The position numbers and the translations under genes are program-made. The notes under the pieces were generated by a model. That model was not told the DNA's origin, searched no databases, and was given only the letters and a program-made list of their open reading frames with translations. A stretch of DNA of 64,000 nucleotides, taken from Myxococcales bacterium (lineage in GTDB: Bacteria; Myxococcota_A; Polyangia; Haliangiales; Haliangiaceae). The stretch covers positions 310,001 through 374,000 of the forward strand of contig JADJGV010000034.1 in NCBI GenBank assembly GCA_016707895.1, given 5' to 3'. This document shows, piece by piece, positions 18,167 to 26,691 of this stretch. Numbering within the stretch: position 1 is the stretch's first letter; the number at the start of each line of letters is the position of its first letter.

Positions 18167-18919
18167 TCAGCCGCTGAGCGAGCCCGGGCGGCTGCGGGTG
18201 CGCGGCCGCGGCGGCGTCGGCTCGATCAGGTCGCACACCAGGAGCTCGGTGGCGGCGCTCGCGTGCAGCGTGACGGTGCGCTCGTCGGTGACGCCGACGC
18301 CGTCGCCGCCGGTCAGCGTGTAGTCGCCCAGCGTCGCGTCGCCGGCGACCACGTGGACCCACGCCGCGCGGCCCGGCGTCAGCCCGTGCGCGACGACCTG
18401 CCCGGGCGCCAGCACCGCCGCCAGCAGGACGACGTCGGCGTGCAGGCGCAGCGAGCCGCCGCGGCCGTCGGGCGACGCGACGACGCACAGCCGGCCGCCG
18501 TGCTCGGCGATCGCGAAGCCGCGCTGATCGGCGCGCAGCCCGCTGGGCAAGCCGGGCGCCGCCAGGCTGAGCTGGAACGCGTGGGCCCAGTCGGTGCGCG
18601 ACGCGTTGCCGACGCCGTGGCGCAGGTCGGGGTGCGCGACGGTGCGGCGGAACTCGCCGGCGTGGATCGCGCCGGACGCGCCGCGCGAGTCGAGCACCGC
18701 CAGCGCGCCGGCGCGCACGTAGGTCACGACCTCGCCGTCGACGGTCGGCTGGCGCGGGGGTCGCTCGCCGGGGCCGAGGCGATCTTCGTCGAGCGCGGCC
18801 AGCGCGCCGAAGCCGCCGGCCAGCGGGTCGCCTGGCCCGCGCGGGTGGAACGTGCGCCAGTGGTCGTGGGCGCGGCCGTGGACGTGGTGGCGCTCGTCGG
18901 CGCGGTAGATCGTGATCAC
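18167..18919 (-). CDS. Pirin-like bicupin with degenerate metal site
   Basis: 250 residues, close to the YhhW/quercetinase branch of the pirin family. The N-terminus MITIYRADERHHVHG and the phrases FGALAALDEDRLGPG and GEVVTYVRAGALAVLDSRG match that branch. The usual first-cupin metal motif (HPHRDME) reads PPRQPTVDGE here, so the His ligands are missing. The later His (DLRHGVGN) is still present. It is probably not a classic Fe-dependent dioxygenase and may serve as a binding protein. It is not in an evident operon; the C-terminal tail is Pro/Arg-rich. Confidence 0.7.
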   Translation of the reverse strand: MITIYRADERHHVHGRAHDHWRTFHPRGPGDPLAGGFGALAALDEDRLGPGERPPRQPTVDGEVVTYVRAGALAVLDSRGASGAIHAGEFRRTVAHPDLRHGVGNASRTDWAHAFQLSLAAPGLPSGLRADQRGFAIAEHGGRLCVVASPDGRGGSLRLHADVVLLAAVLAPGQVVAHGLTPGRAAWVHVVAGDATLGDYTLTGGDGVGVTDERTVTLHASAATELLVCDLIEPTPPRPRTRSRPGSLSG

Positions 18920-19034
18920 GCGGTCGCGCCGCCGCGGCGGTGCCGCGCTTTCCGAGTTCCTTGCATCACGCCCTGCATCGATGGATCCGCACCGTACGCC
19001 ATCGCCGGCGATTGGCGAGGCCGCGGGGCGCCGA

Positions 19035-19676
19035 TCAGCGCTGGCGGACGCGGCTGGCGCCCGAGGTGGCCTTGGTGACCGCCGGCGCGCCCGCGTACTC
19101 GACCACGCTGGCGCCGCTGGCCTCGACGGTGAGGCCGCGCGCCACGGCCAGCGCGACGTGGCTGGCCCCCGACGCCGCGACCGTCGCGTCCTGCGCGGCG
19201 AGCTTGGTGGCGTCGACCTCGGCGGCGCCGCTGGCCTCGATCGTCACCGCCGCGGCGGCGCCGGCCAGGCTCGCCCTGCTGGCGCCCGACAGGTCGATCG
19301 CGAGGCGGTCGCCGGTGACGCCCGCCGCGGTGGCGGTGGTCGCGCCCGACAGCCCGAGCGCGGTCAGGCGCGGCGTGGTGATCGCGATCCGCACCGGGGT
19401 CTTGGCCGTGTAGCTGTCGGTGCTGTCGATGATCAGGCGGTCGCCCTGGACCCGCGTGCGGATCAGCGGGACCACGTTGTCGTCGGCGGTGACGCTGACC
19501 GCGGTGGCGCCGCCGACGGTGATCGTCAGCGCGACCGCGCCGCCGGCGGAGACGCTCGCGAAGTCGCCGACGGCACGGGCCTCGGTGCGGGCGGTCCCGC
19601 TGCCCTTCACCTGGGCGTCGGCGAGGCTGCAGGCGAACAACGCAACGGCGAGCGGGACCAGCGACAGGGTGCGCAT
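19035..19676 (-). CDS. GIN-domain (DUF2807) secreted protein
   Basis: 213 residues from ATG at 19676; a longer in-frame start at 19751 would bury the signal peptide. The signal peptide MRTLSLVPLAVALFACSLADAQ has Cys at 16 but cleavage could equally follow ADA. The mature part is a right-handed beta-helix-like repeat with serial SGAS/SGAT turns (LSGATTATAAG, LSGASRASLAG, ASGAAEVDATK, ASGASHVALA, ASGASVVEYAG), which is diagnostic of the head-GIN domain. These are periplasmic or surface adhesin-like proteins of unknown ligand. No operon partner. Confidence 0.8.
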   Translation of the reverse strand: MRTLSLVPLAVALFACSLADAQVKGSGTARTEARAVGDFASVSAGGAVALTITVGGATAVSVTADDNVVPLIRTRVQGDRLIIDSTDSYTAKTPVRIAITTPRLTALGLSGATTATAAGVTGDRLAIDLSGASRASLAGAAAAVTIEASGAAEVDATKLAAQDATVAASGASHVALAVARGLTVEASGASVVEYAGAPAVTKATSGASRVRQR

Positions 19677-19905
19677 GGCCGTGAAGATACGCGAGCGAGC
19701 GCCCCGGTTGACACGCGGCGCGCGCGGCCGGCGGTTACGCGCGTGCGACACCCCCGCGACCGCTGCCGGCGGCGCCGCGGTCGCAGCGCGGCGTCGAGGT
19801 CGCGCCCGGGTGAGGGGGAGGTAGCGGTGGCCCGGTAGCAGATGCGCGCGCCCGACGATTGTCCCGGCGCGCGCGCACGATCAAGATGCGCGCCCGGAGG
19901 ACTGC

Positions 19906-22017
19906 ATGCACCCGACTCGCCTCGCTCCCTCGCTCGTCGGCCTGGCGCTGACGCTCACCGCCAGCGCTTGCTCGAGCCCGGCGCCCAAGCCCGCCGCCAC
20001 TCCGACCGCGGCCGACGTCGCGGACCCGCTGCCGAGCGACCCGGCCGCGCCGCCGGCGCCGGGCTCGACCACGACGCTCGCCGCGCTCGGCCTCGACCCC
20101 ACCGCGATGGATCGCTCGGTCGACCCGTGCGACGACTTCTACCAGTACGCCTGCGGCGGCTGGCTCGCGCGCACCGAGATCCCCGCCGACAAGCCGGCGG
20201 CGATGCGCAGCTTCATCGACATCGAGGATCGCAACCAGGAGTTCCTGCACGGCGTCCTCGAGCGCGCGCGCACCACGCCCGGCGGCGATCCGCTGATGGC
20301 CACGCTGGGCAGCTACTACGGCGCGTGCATGGACGAGGCGGCGGTCGAGGCCGCCGGCGTCGCGCCGCTGGCCGACCTCGACGCCGTCATCGCCAAGGTC
20401 AAGGACGGCAAGACTCTCGCCGACGCCACCGCCGCGCTGCACGCGGTCGGCGCCAGCGCGCTGTTCACCTTCGGCAACGTCCAGGACGCCAAGGACGCGC
20501 GCCAGGTGATCGGCGGCCTCGACCAGGGCGGCCTCGGGCTGCCCGACCGCGACTACTACCTGAAGGACGGGCTGGCCGAGAAGGGCCTGCGCAAGGCCTA
20601 CCACCGCTACCTCGCATCGCTGCTGGTGCTCGACGGCAAGTCCGAGGCCGACGCCGCCAAGGGCGCCGATCAGGTGATCGCCCTCGAGACCGCGATCGCC
20701 AAGGTGTCGCTCGACAAGGTCGCGCGCCGCGATCCGAACGCGACCTACAACCGGCTCGAGCGCGCGGGCGTGCAGAAGGCCGCGCCGCACTTCGCGTGGG
20801 ATCGCTACTTCGCCGGCGCCGGCGTGCCCGACGTCGCCGCGATCACCGTCGGGTCGCCGGCGTTCCTCAAGGGCCTCGACAAGCTGGTCACGACGACCAA
20901 GCCCGAGACCTGGCGCACCTACCTGCGGGTCCACCTGCTCGGCGCGGTCGCCGGGCTCCTGCCCAAGCGCTTCGACGACGCGCAGTTCGCGTTCATCGGC
21001 ATGCTGACCGGCCAGGCCGAGCAGCAGGCGCGGTGGAAGCGCTGCGTGGCGGCCACCGACGGCGCGCTCGGCGATCTCACCGGCCAGGTGTTCACCCGCG
21101 AGCGGTTCAGCGCCGCGGCCAAGCAGGCCGCCGAGGGCCAGGTCCACGCGATCTCCGACGCGATGCGCGCCAACCTCGACGCGCTGCCGTGGATGGATGA
21201 CGCCACCAAGCAGGCGGCGCGCGCCAAGCTCGACGCGATGACCTACCAGATCGGCTACCCCAAGGCGTGGCGGGCCCCGACGATCACGATCGGCGCCAGC
21301 TACGCGGCCAACGCGCTGGCGGCGCGGCGCGCCGAGCGCGCGCGGCTGCTCGCGAAGATCGGCAAGCCGCTCGATCGCGACGACTGGCAGCTGTCGGCGC
21401 CGACGGTCAACGCGTACTACGAGCCGGCGCTCAACGGCATGGTGTTCCCGGCCGGCATCCTGCAGCCGCCGTTCTTCAGCCCGACCGCGTCGGCGCAGGT
21501 CAACCTGGGCGGCATGGGCGTCGTGGTCGGCCACGAGTTGACCCACGGCTTCGACGATCAGGGCGCGCAGTACGACGCACAGGGCAACCTCAAGAACTGG
21601 TGGGCCACGGCCACCGGCGACGAGTTCAAGGCGCGCACCCAGTGCGTGATCAAGCAGTACGACGCCTACGAGGCGGTGCCCGACGTGCACCTCAACGGCG
21701 CCAACACCGTCGGCGAGAACATCGCCGACATCGGCGGCGTCAAGCTGGCCTTGCGCGCCGCGCGCGCGCTGCGGTCGGGGGCGCCGGTGATCGCCGACGG
21801 CTTCACCGAGGATCAGCAGTTCTTCCTCGGCTTCGGCCAGGCCTGGTGCGCCAAGTTCCGCCCCGAGATCGCCGCGCTGCTCGCCAACGTCGACGTGCAC
21901 TCGCCGGCGCAGTGGCGGGTCAACGGCTCGCTGCAAGCCACCCCCGAGTTCAGCGAGGCGTTCGGCTGCAAGGCCGGCGCGAAGATGCGGCCGGCGCAGA
22001 TGTGCCAGGTCTGGTAG
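19906..22017 (+). CDS. M13 family zinc metallopeptidase (neprilysin/PepO-like), lipoprotein
   Basis: 703 residues. The lipoprotein signal MHPTRLAPSLVGLALTLTASACSS precedes a Pro/Ala linker, then the M13 N-terminal domain (VDPCDDFYQYACGGWLART). The catalytic site is HELTH (543-547) in VVVGHELTHGFDDQGAQYD, with the third zinc ligand Glu604 in GENIADIGG. The C-terminus (FFLGFGQAWCAKFRPE, AFGCKAGAKMRP, ending CQVW) has the C-x-x-W end seen across the family. It should be a periplasmic or outer-membrane-anchored peptidase that cleaves short peptides, useful to a predatory bacterium. Monocistronic. Confidence 0.93.
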   Translation: MHPTRLAPSLVGLALTLTASACSSPAPKPAATPTAADVADPLPSDPAAPPAPGSTTTLAALGLDPTAMDRSVDPCDDFYQYACGGWLARTEIPADKPAAMRSFIDIEDRNQEFLHGVLERARTTPGGDPLMATLGSYYGACMDEAAVEAAGVAPLADLDAVIAKVKDGKTLADATAALHAVGASALFTFGNVQDAKDARQVIGGLDQGGLGLPDRDYYLKDGLAEKGLRKAYHRYLASLLVLDGKSEADAAKGADQVIALETAIAKVSLDKVARRDPNATYNRLERAGVQKAAPHFAWDRYFAGAGVPDVAAITVGSPAFLKGLDKLVTTTKPETWRTYLRVHLLGAVAGLLPKRFDDAQFAFIGMLTGQAEQQARWKRCVAATDGALGDLTGQVFTRERFSAAAKQAAEGQVHAISDAMRANLDALPWMDDATKQAARAKLDAMTYQIGYPKAWRAPTITIGASYAANALAARRAERARLLAKIGKPLDRDDWQLSAPTVNAYYEPALNGMVFPAGILQPPFFSPTASAQVNLGGMGVVVGHELTHGFDDQGAQYDAQGNLKNWWATATGDEFKARTQCVIKQYDAYEAVPDVHLNGANTVGENIADIGGVKLALRAARALRSGAPVIADGFTEDQQFFLGFGQAWCAKFRPEIAALLANVDVHSPAQWRVNGSLQATPEFSEAFGCKAGAKMRPAQMCQVW

Positions 22018-22069
22018 CGGTCGCGCCGCGCGACGACGCCTGGCGCACGGGCGATGGCGAGGCCGCGCG

Positions 22070-22810
22070 TCAGTGCTTGTCGGGCTTGTCGGGCTTGCCG
22101 CCGCGCCCCTTGTCGGGCTTGTCGGCCTTGCCGCGCCCCTTGTCGGGCTTGTCGGGCTTGTCGGCCTTGTCGGCCTTGTCGCGGCCCTGGTCGCGCTGGT
22201 CGGTGCGGGCCGGCTGGTCATCGCGCTGATCCTTGCCCGGCCGGTCATCGCGCTGGTCGTCGCGCTGATCGGACGGATCGCGATCGTCGCGCTGGCCGGG
22301 CGGGTCGGTCCGCTGGTGGTCGCGCGGCGGCGGCGCGGCCGGCGGCCGGGCTGGCGGCGGCGGCGCGGGCATCGGCGCGCGCGGCGGGCGGACCTGGCCA
22401 CGGCCGTCGTCGGCGCGACCGCGTGGCGCGCCGCGATCGTCGTCGCGGCCGCGGATGATGACCGGGCCGCTGGGGCCGCGGCGCACGCGCGCGCCGACCG
22501 TGGCGCGGAAGTGCACGTACTGGCGCGGGCGCTCGATCCGGACGACGACCTGCGGCGCGGCGCGCACGTAGGCCCAGCCGCTGACGTGATCGCGGGAGCG
22601 GTACCAGCCATCGTCGCGGTACATCCAGAAGAAGCCGTCGGCGTAGAACACCGGCTGGTCGTAGTCCTCGATCACCCAGACGCCGGGCTGGAGCTCGACC
22701 AGGATCGGATCCGCGGCCTGGTATCCGCCGCTGAGGTGGGCTTGCCCGAGGCAGCCGCCGCTCGCGAGCGCGAGCGCCGCCACCAGCACGCTGATCTTGA
22801 GTCTCGACAT
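22070..22810 (-). CDS. Lipoprotein with charged Lys/Asp/Pro repeat tail
   Basis: 246 residues from ATG at 22810. The signal MSRLKISVLVAALALASGGCLG ends in lipobox SGGC. A folded domain of about 100 residues is rich in aromatic residues (GVWVIEDYDQPVFYADGFFWMYRDDGWYR, read in two parts), in the style of small YXW-type surface domains. Then comes a long disordered tail: Pro/Arg-rich, then QRDD repeats, then KPDKPDKGRG and KADKPDKGRG repeats to the end. The tail is highly charged and probably extends from the outer membrane or binds polyanions. Convergent with the M13 gene. Confidence 0.75.
   Translation of the reverse strand: MSRLKISVLVAALALASGGCLGQAHLSGGYQAADPILVELQPGVWVIEDYDQPVFYADGFFWMYRDDGWYRSRDHVSGWAYVRAAPQVVVRIERPRQYVHFRATVGARVRRGPSGPVIIRGRDDDRGAPRGRADDGRGQVRPPRAPMPAPPPPARPPAAPPPRDHQRTDPPGQRDDRDPSDQRDDQRDDRPGKDQRDDQPARTDQRDQGRDKADKADKPDKPDKGRGKADKPDKGRGGKPDKPDKH
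22076..22200 (-). repeat. Imperfect tandem repeats coding the KPDK tail
   Basis: On the plus strand the segment repeats CTTGTCGG units (CTTGTCGGGCTTGTCGG, CTTGTCGGCCTTG) with GCGCCCC inserts; on the coding strand these give Asp-Lys-Pro and Asp-Lys-Ala triplets. In-frame slippage would change the tail length. Confidence 0.6.
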
Positions 22811-22911
22811 GCGGGGCCGTTGTGCAAGCACCGCGCCGTCGACGCGCGCGCCGCGGCCTCGGATATGCAGTGACCGTGGACGCTTCGAACCATCACGACA
22901 CGGAGGACACC

Positions 22912-23193
22912 ATGGCAACGATCGCGACCGGCATCGACAAGAACCTGACCAAGCTCGAGGACCAGCTGAAGGCGTGGGGCACGCAGTTCAGCGAGGCGAC
23001 GTCCAAGGCCGGCAAGGACGTCAGCGACGAGTCCCGCAAGCAATTCGCCGAGCTGAAGGCCAAGTTCGCCGCGGCGCAGGCCAAGCTCGACGAGGCGAAG
23101 GCCGGCGGCGGCGACAAGTGGGAGACGCTCAAGGGCGGCGTCGAGATGGTCTGGCAGGACCTCGAGACCACCTTCAAGAAGTTGATCCACTGA
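22912..23193 (+). CDS. Small coiled-coil protein
   Basis: 93 residues. ATG at 22912 has a clear GGAGG about 6 bases upstream; longer in-frame starts are less likely. The protein is almost entirely amphipathic helix with Lys/Glu/Ala heptads (NLTKLEDQLKAWGTQF, FAELKAKFAAAQAKLDEAK, VWQDLETTFKKLI). It has no signal peptide, suggesting a cytoplasmic or surface helical bundle of the phasin/apolipoprotein-like style. The stop overlaps the next gene's start by one base. Confidence 0.75.
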   Translation: MATIATGIDKNLTKLEDQLKAWGTQFSEATSKAGKDVSDESRKQFAELKAKFAAAQAKLDEAKAGGGDKWETLKGGVEMVWQDLETTFKKLIH

Positions 23194-23654
23194 TGCGGCG
23201 CATCGTCGGCGTGACCGTGGCGCTCGCGCTCACCGGGCTCGCCGGGCTCGCCGGCTGCAAGTCGATCGACCGCGACGAGGCGCCGCTGCGCATGGTCACC
23301 GAGCCTGCCCGGCCACCGCGCACGCCCGCCGGCGAGCTGGCGCGCGACTTCGTCCAGACCCGCGACCGGTTCGTCGCCGCGACCGAGGCCACGCTGGTCG
23401 AGCTCGACGCCAAGATCGCGACCCTCAAGGCCGATCTGGCGGCGCGCGCCGGCGAGGCCCAGACCGCGGCGACGCGCGCGACCCAGGACGCGGTGGCCTC
23501 GCTCGAGGCCCAGCGGGTCGCGGCGCGGGCCTCGCTCGACGAGGCCCGGATCGCGACCGCGGATCGCTGGCAGCAGGTCAAGGACCGCACCACCGCCACC
23601 GTCGCGACCATCGTCGACACCTACGACGACGTCGCGGCGCAGCTGCGCCGCTGA
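23193..23654 (+). CDS. Coiled-coil lipoprotein
   Basis: 153 residues. The start shares a base with the previous stop (TGATG), so the pair is co-translated. The signal MRRIVGVTVALALTGLAGLAGCKS ends in lipobox LAGC. After a short linker, residues about 45-150 are one long helix (FVQTRDRFVAATEATLVELDAKI, then ATLKADLAARAGEAQT). It may anchor its small coiled-coil partner to the envelope. Function unknown. Confidence 0.75.
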   Translation: MRRIVGVTVALALTGLAGLAGCKSIDRDEAPLRMVTEPARPPRTPAGELARDFVQTRDRFVAATEATLVELDAKIATLKADLAARAGEAQTAATRATQDAVASLEAQRVAARASLDEARIATADRWQQVKDRTTATVATIVDTYDDVAAQLRR

Positions 23655-23772
23655 GGCGTGGCGCGCCCGCCCACCGTGCGCCCGCGCTCGCCGCGCACCC
23701 CATCGCCACGGCGCGGCTGCGCGCCCCGGTCCGGCGGTTCGCGCGGTCGGCCCCTCGATGCCGCCACCCGGA

Positions 23773-23880
23773 TCACTCACGCCGGGCGGGGCTCCGAAAC
23801 AGGTGGACCTCGTCGATCGGACCGTCGCGCCAGTCGGCACCGACCGCTTCGGAGTAACTCACCTCGAGGAGGACGCGAAA
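23773..23880 (-). pseudogene. Remnant duplicate of the 3' end of the next lipoprotein gene
   Basis: About 108 bases closely match the 3' end of the lipoprotein gene at 23913-24590, offset by 140 bases. The translated end reads VGADWRDGPIDEVHLFRSPARRE then stop, against VGADWRDGPIDEVHLFRSPARHE in the intact gene. Upstream similarity decays (VLLEVSYSEA against VHLELMFPDP). The open frame reaches a GTG at 23916 with no 5' part of the gene, so this looks like what is left of a tandem paralogue. Confidence 0.7.
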
Positions 23881-23912
23881 TGGGTCCGAGGCGCCGCCCA
23901 GGAACACGGTGA

Positions 23913-24590
23913 TCACTCATGACGAGCAGGGCTTCGAAACAGGTGGACCTCATCGATCGGGCCGTCGCGCCAGTCGGCACCGACGGGATCGGGGAACATC
24001 AGCTCGAGGTGGACGGCGAAGGCGGCGTGGGAGCCGGTAAGCATGACGTTGAACGACGGGTTCTCGCGATTGTCGGCGCGCCACACCTCGAACGGGCCGA
24101 AGCGCGTCTCCATCTTTGCGGGTGGCATCGGGACGCGGAGCCGCAGCGTGAGCTGGTATGTGGTGGACCACGCGATGATGGACGTGAGCGGGGCGTCGTG
24201 AGGGACGAGGGTGACGTCGCCGTCGATCGTGGTCGGGTTGCGCCCGATGCGCCGATGGAACTCGGCGGGCGGTAGGTCCTGCGCGAACAGCCGGGCGACC
24301 GCCTCGATCGCGTCGAGCGTGGCGCGCTCATCCGCCGCGATGACGAGCGGGGCCGGCGGTGCCGGAAGTGGGCGGTCCGGGTCGAGCCCGAAGTCACCCA
24401 GATCGATCACAGCGGCCGCGCCGCGGACGCGGCGGCGTCGCTCCGCCGGTAGGTCACCGCCGTTGGTGGCATGTGGGGGCGCCATCGACGCCGTCCGCGG
24501 GGCGGCGGCGGGCCGCGGCGGCGCGGCGCGTGGCGTCCCGCACCCCGCGAGCCATGTCGCGAGCAGCGCGATCGCGACCGCGCGGATCAC
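23913..24590 (-). CDS. Lipoprotein coupled to an HExxH-motif protein; immunity-like position
   Basis: 225 residues from a GTG at 24590 that overlaps the upstream gene's stop (GTGA). The signal VIRAVAIALLATWLAGCGTPR has lipobox LAGC. A Pro/Ala linker follows, then a mixed domain (VIAADERATLDAIEAVARLFAQDLPPAEF, read in parts) and a beta-rich C-terminal half (STTYQLTLRLRVPM, MLTGSHAAFAVHLELMFP). No known family. Its position directly after a putative effector-like gene, its envelope location and a neighbouring partial duplicate fit an immunity protein, but that is an inference. Confidence 0.65.
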   Translation of the reverse strand: MIRAVAIALLATWLAGCGTPRAAPPRPAAAPRTASMAPPHATNGGDLPAERRRRVRGAAAVIDLGDFGLDPDRPLPAPPAPLVIAADERATLDAIEAVARLFAQDLPPAEFHRRIGRNPTTIDGDVTLVPHDAPLTSIIAWSTTYQLTLRLRVPMPPAKMETRFGPFEVWRADNRENPSFNVMLTGSHAAFAVHLELMFPDPVGADWRDGPIDEVHLFRSPARHE

Positions 24591-25762
24591 GACTGCGCCT
24601 CGAACGCCAGCGACGCGCCTGCCCCGACTTCGTGGGCGTCGCGCTCGCCGGCGAACTGGCGGTACAGCCGGTAGTTGGTGAGCACGTGGTCGATGCGCTC
24701 CAGCAGATCGCGGCACGCGGCGCGCCCTTCCGCGAGGGTCGCCCGCGGCGGGCGGGCGCGCAACCCCGCGACGACCGCGACCGCGCGAGCACGCGATGCC
24801 GCCATCGGCGCGAGGCCGTTGTCGGCGTCGAGGCGCCGCGTGATCTCGCGGTTGGCGAGCAGGGATGGCTCCATCCGCGCCGCGAGCGCGACTTGAGCGG
24901 GATCGAGGCCAGCGCTGCGCATCGCGACGGCGCGCACGCTCACCGTGGGCTCGAGCCCGTTCAGGGCGCCGCGGATCTCGTCGGCATTCAAGCCTTGCGC
25001 AGCGAGCGAGCGCGCCACCAGGAACTGCTGTTCGGCGTGGCGGAGTTCATGCGCCAGCGCGTCGGCCAGGTTCACGGCGGCGACGTCGTCGAGGGCCGTC
25101 CCGACGACAAGCTCCCTCAATAGCTCGATCTTCCAGGTCCTGTAGTCGAAGGATGCAGTGAAAGCCTTCAGCGCGGTAACTGTGATGCCGAGCAGCGGCG
25201 GCACGTCGGCGCCGACGAGGACGGCGTCGCCGATGGCCCGCAGGGCGTCGGCGCGGGCCTTGGGCGTGAGCGTCGGCCACGTCGCCTGCAGCGCGCGCAC
25301 GCCGGCGGCGAGGCGGTCCATCGAGACGACGCTGCCCGTGCCGCTGAGGTCGGGCGCCTCGCCGCGCCGGCGGGCCTGGGCGCGGGCCGCGGCGCCGGGC
25401 GCGAACTCGGCGCGCGCCTCGGGGCGCAGCTTCGACCACTCCGCGCGCTCGATCAGGCGCTCGAGTTCGACGGCGATCGCCTCGACGTCGTCGAGCGCGG
25501 CGTCGGTGGGCGGGGCGCCGTCGTCATCGACGAACCGGGTCTCGGCGGGCGGCAGGTGCAGGCCGAAGGGGTCGTCCTCGACGCGCGCGGGCGTGGGCGC
25601 CGGCGCGGGCGCGGTCGGCGGCCCAGCGGTCGGCCCGGCCGCCGCGGGCGCGCGGCGCGGCCCCAGGCCGTCGGTCAGCGCGCGTCGCCCGGGGGCGCCT
25701 CGCGGCGAGGCGCGGCGGGCGTCGGCGTCGGCATCGGGAGCGCGGGACCGGTTGGCGTTCAC
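24587..25762 (-). CDS. Putative metallopeptidase-like protein (HExxH), effector-like
   Basis: 391 residues from ATG at 25762. Residues 1-65 are a disordered Arg/Ala/Pro-rich leader without a signal peptide. The rest is helical. The motif AHELRHAEQ places HExxH at His238-Glu239-His242 within NLADALAHELRHAEQQFLV, a zincin-like signature; the third ligand is not obvious. The disordered N-terminus plus a compact HExxH domain resembles cargo or effector proteins seen in myxobacterial toxin and contractile-injection loci, although no such machinery lies in this window. The downstream lipoprotein gene overlaps it. Alternative: a housekeeping peptidase-like protein of unknown function. Confidence 0.6.
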   Translation of the reverse strand: MNANRSRAPDADADARRASPRGAPGRRALTDGLGPRRAPAAAGPTAGPPTAPAPAPTPARVEDDPFGLHLPPAETRFVDDDGAPPTDAALDDVEAIAVELERLIERAEWSKLRPEARAEFAPGAAARAQARRRGEAPDLSGTGSVVSMDRLAAGVRALQATWPTLTPKARADALRAIGDAVLVGADVPPLLGITVTALKAFTASFDYRTWKIELLRELVVGTALDDVAAVNLADALAHELRHAEQQFLVARSLAAQGLNADEIRGALNGLEPTVSVRAVAMRSAGLDPAQVALAARMEPSLLANREITRRLDADNGLAPMAASRARAVAVVAGLRARPPRATLAEGRAACRDLLERIDHVLTNYRLYRQFAGERDAHEVGAGASLAFEAQS

Positions 25763-25846
25763 CCCACGGCTATCGGCCGGGGCGCGCGGCGGTTGCGTGC
25801 GAACGGCGGGGCGGCGGTCCGGGATCGCGCGGGCGGTGGCGCCCTG

Positions 25847-26611
25847 CTAGGCCGGCAGGTCGATCCACAGGGCGGCGTGGGCGGCGTCGGTGGTCAGCGC
25901 GAAGGCGCCAGGGCCGAGCTCGGCGCCGTCGCCGGTGGCCAGGCGCGCGGCGGTGCCGTCGGCGGTGACGCGGACCGGCCCGGTCAGCGCGAGCAGGTAG
26001 GCCTGGCGGCCCGGCTCGACGACCAGCGGCGCGGCGGCGCCGGCCGCCAGCGTGATCCACCAGACCCGCGCGTCGGTGCGGAGCGGCATGCCGGCGTCGC
26101 CGGCGATGACTTCGCGGCCGACGCCCGCGAGCTGCCGCGCGAAGTACGCCGGCGCGCCGCCGTGGCGATCGGGCTGGAACCACAGCTGCAGCATCCGGGT
26201 CGGGGCGTCGGTGTCGTTGCCCTCGGCGTGGACGATGCCGGTGCGCGCGGAGATCAGCTGCGCGCCCCGCGGCCCGACCGCCGCGCCGTGGGCCTCGCTG
26301 CCGTGATGCGACAGCGTGCCGTCGATGACGACGCTCAGGATCTCCATCTCCTCGTGCGGGTGCAGCGGGAACCGCGAGCGCGGCGCGAAGGTTGCGTCGG
26401 CGAGCACCAGCAGCGCGCCGCGCGGGCGGCCCTCGCCGGCGTGCGGCCCGACGGTGGCGACGAAGTGATCGCGCAATGACAGCCACGGCAGCGTGGTGGT
26501 CGGCAGGGACGACGCGGGACGATGGATGAGCGAGGGCACGGGGCGAGCTCCGGCGCGGCAGGCGAGCGCGGCGGCGGCCCCGGCGAGCAGGCCGCGGCGC
26601 GACAGCGTCAC
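25847..26611 (-). CDS. Tat-exported pirin family protein
   Basis: 254 residues from GTG at 26611. VTLSRRGLLAGAAAALACRAG is a twin-arginine signal (SRRGLL) with a possible lipobox Cys, so this pirin is predicted to be outside the cytoplasm, unlike most. The metal site is intact: LHPHEEME in the first cupin and GIVHAEGN for the remaining His and Glu. The second cupin (PLVVEPGRQAYLLALTGPVRV) is canonical. It could be a quercetinase-like dioxygenase or a redox-sensitive binding protein. It stands in contrast to the metal-site-degenerate pirin at 18167-18919. Confidence 0.82.
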   Translation of the reverse strand: MTLSRRGLLAGAAAALACRAGARPVPSLIHRPASSLPTTTLPWLSLRDHFVATVGPHAGEGRPRGALLVLADATFAPRSRFPLHPHEEMEILSVVIDGTLSHHGSEAHGAAVGPRGAQLISARTGIVHAEGNDTDAPTRMLQLWFQPDRHGGAPAYFARQLAGVGREVIAGDAGMPLRTDARVWWITLAAGAAAPLVVEPGRQAYLLALTGPVRVTADGTAARLATGDGAELGPGAFALTTDAAHAALWIDLPA

Positions 26612-26691
26612 GCCGACGTCGCGCCGCGCGCGGACGGGGATGGGGCGGGGGAGAGGGACCACGCCCCGATCCCTAGCGCGGCCGCGCGCCG

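Noticed and set aside
18164..18180. CGCTCAG-CCG-CTGAGCG inverted repeat.
   Set aside because: It overlaps the 3' end of the pirin-like gene, is short, and has no clear partner; too weak to call as an operator or terminator.
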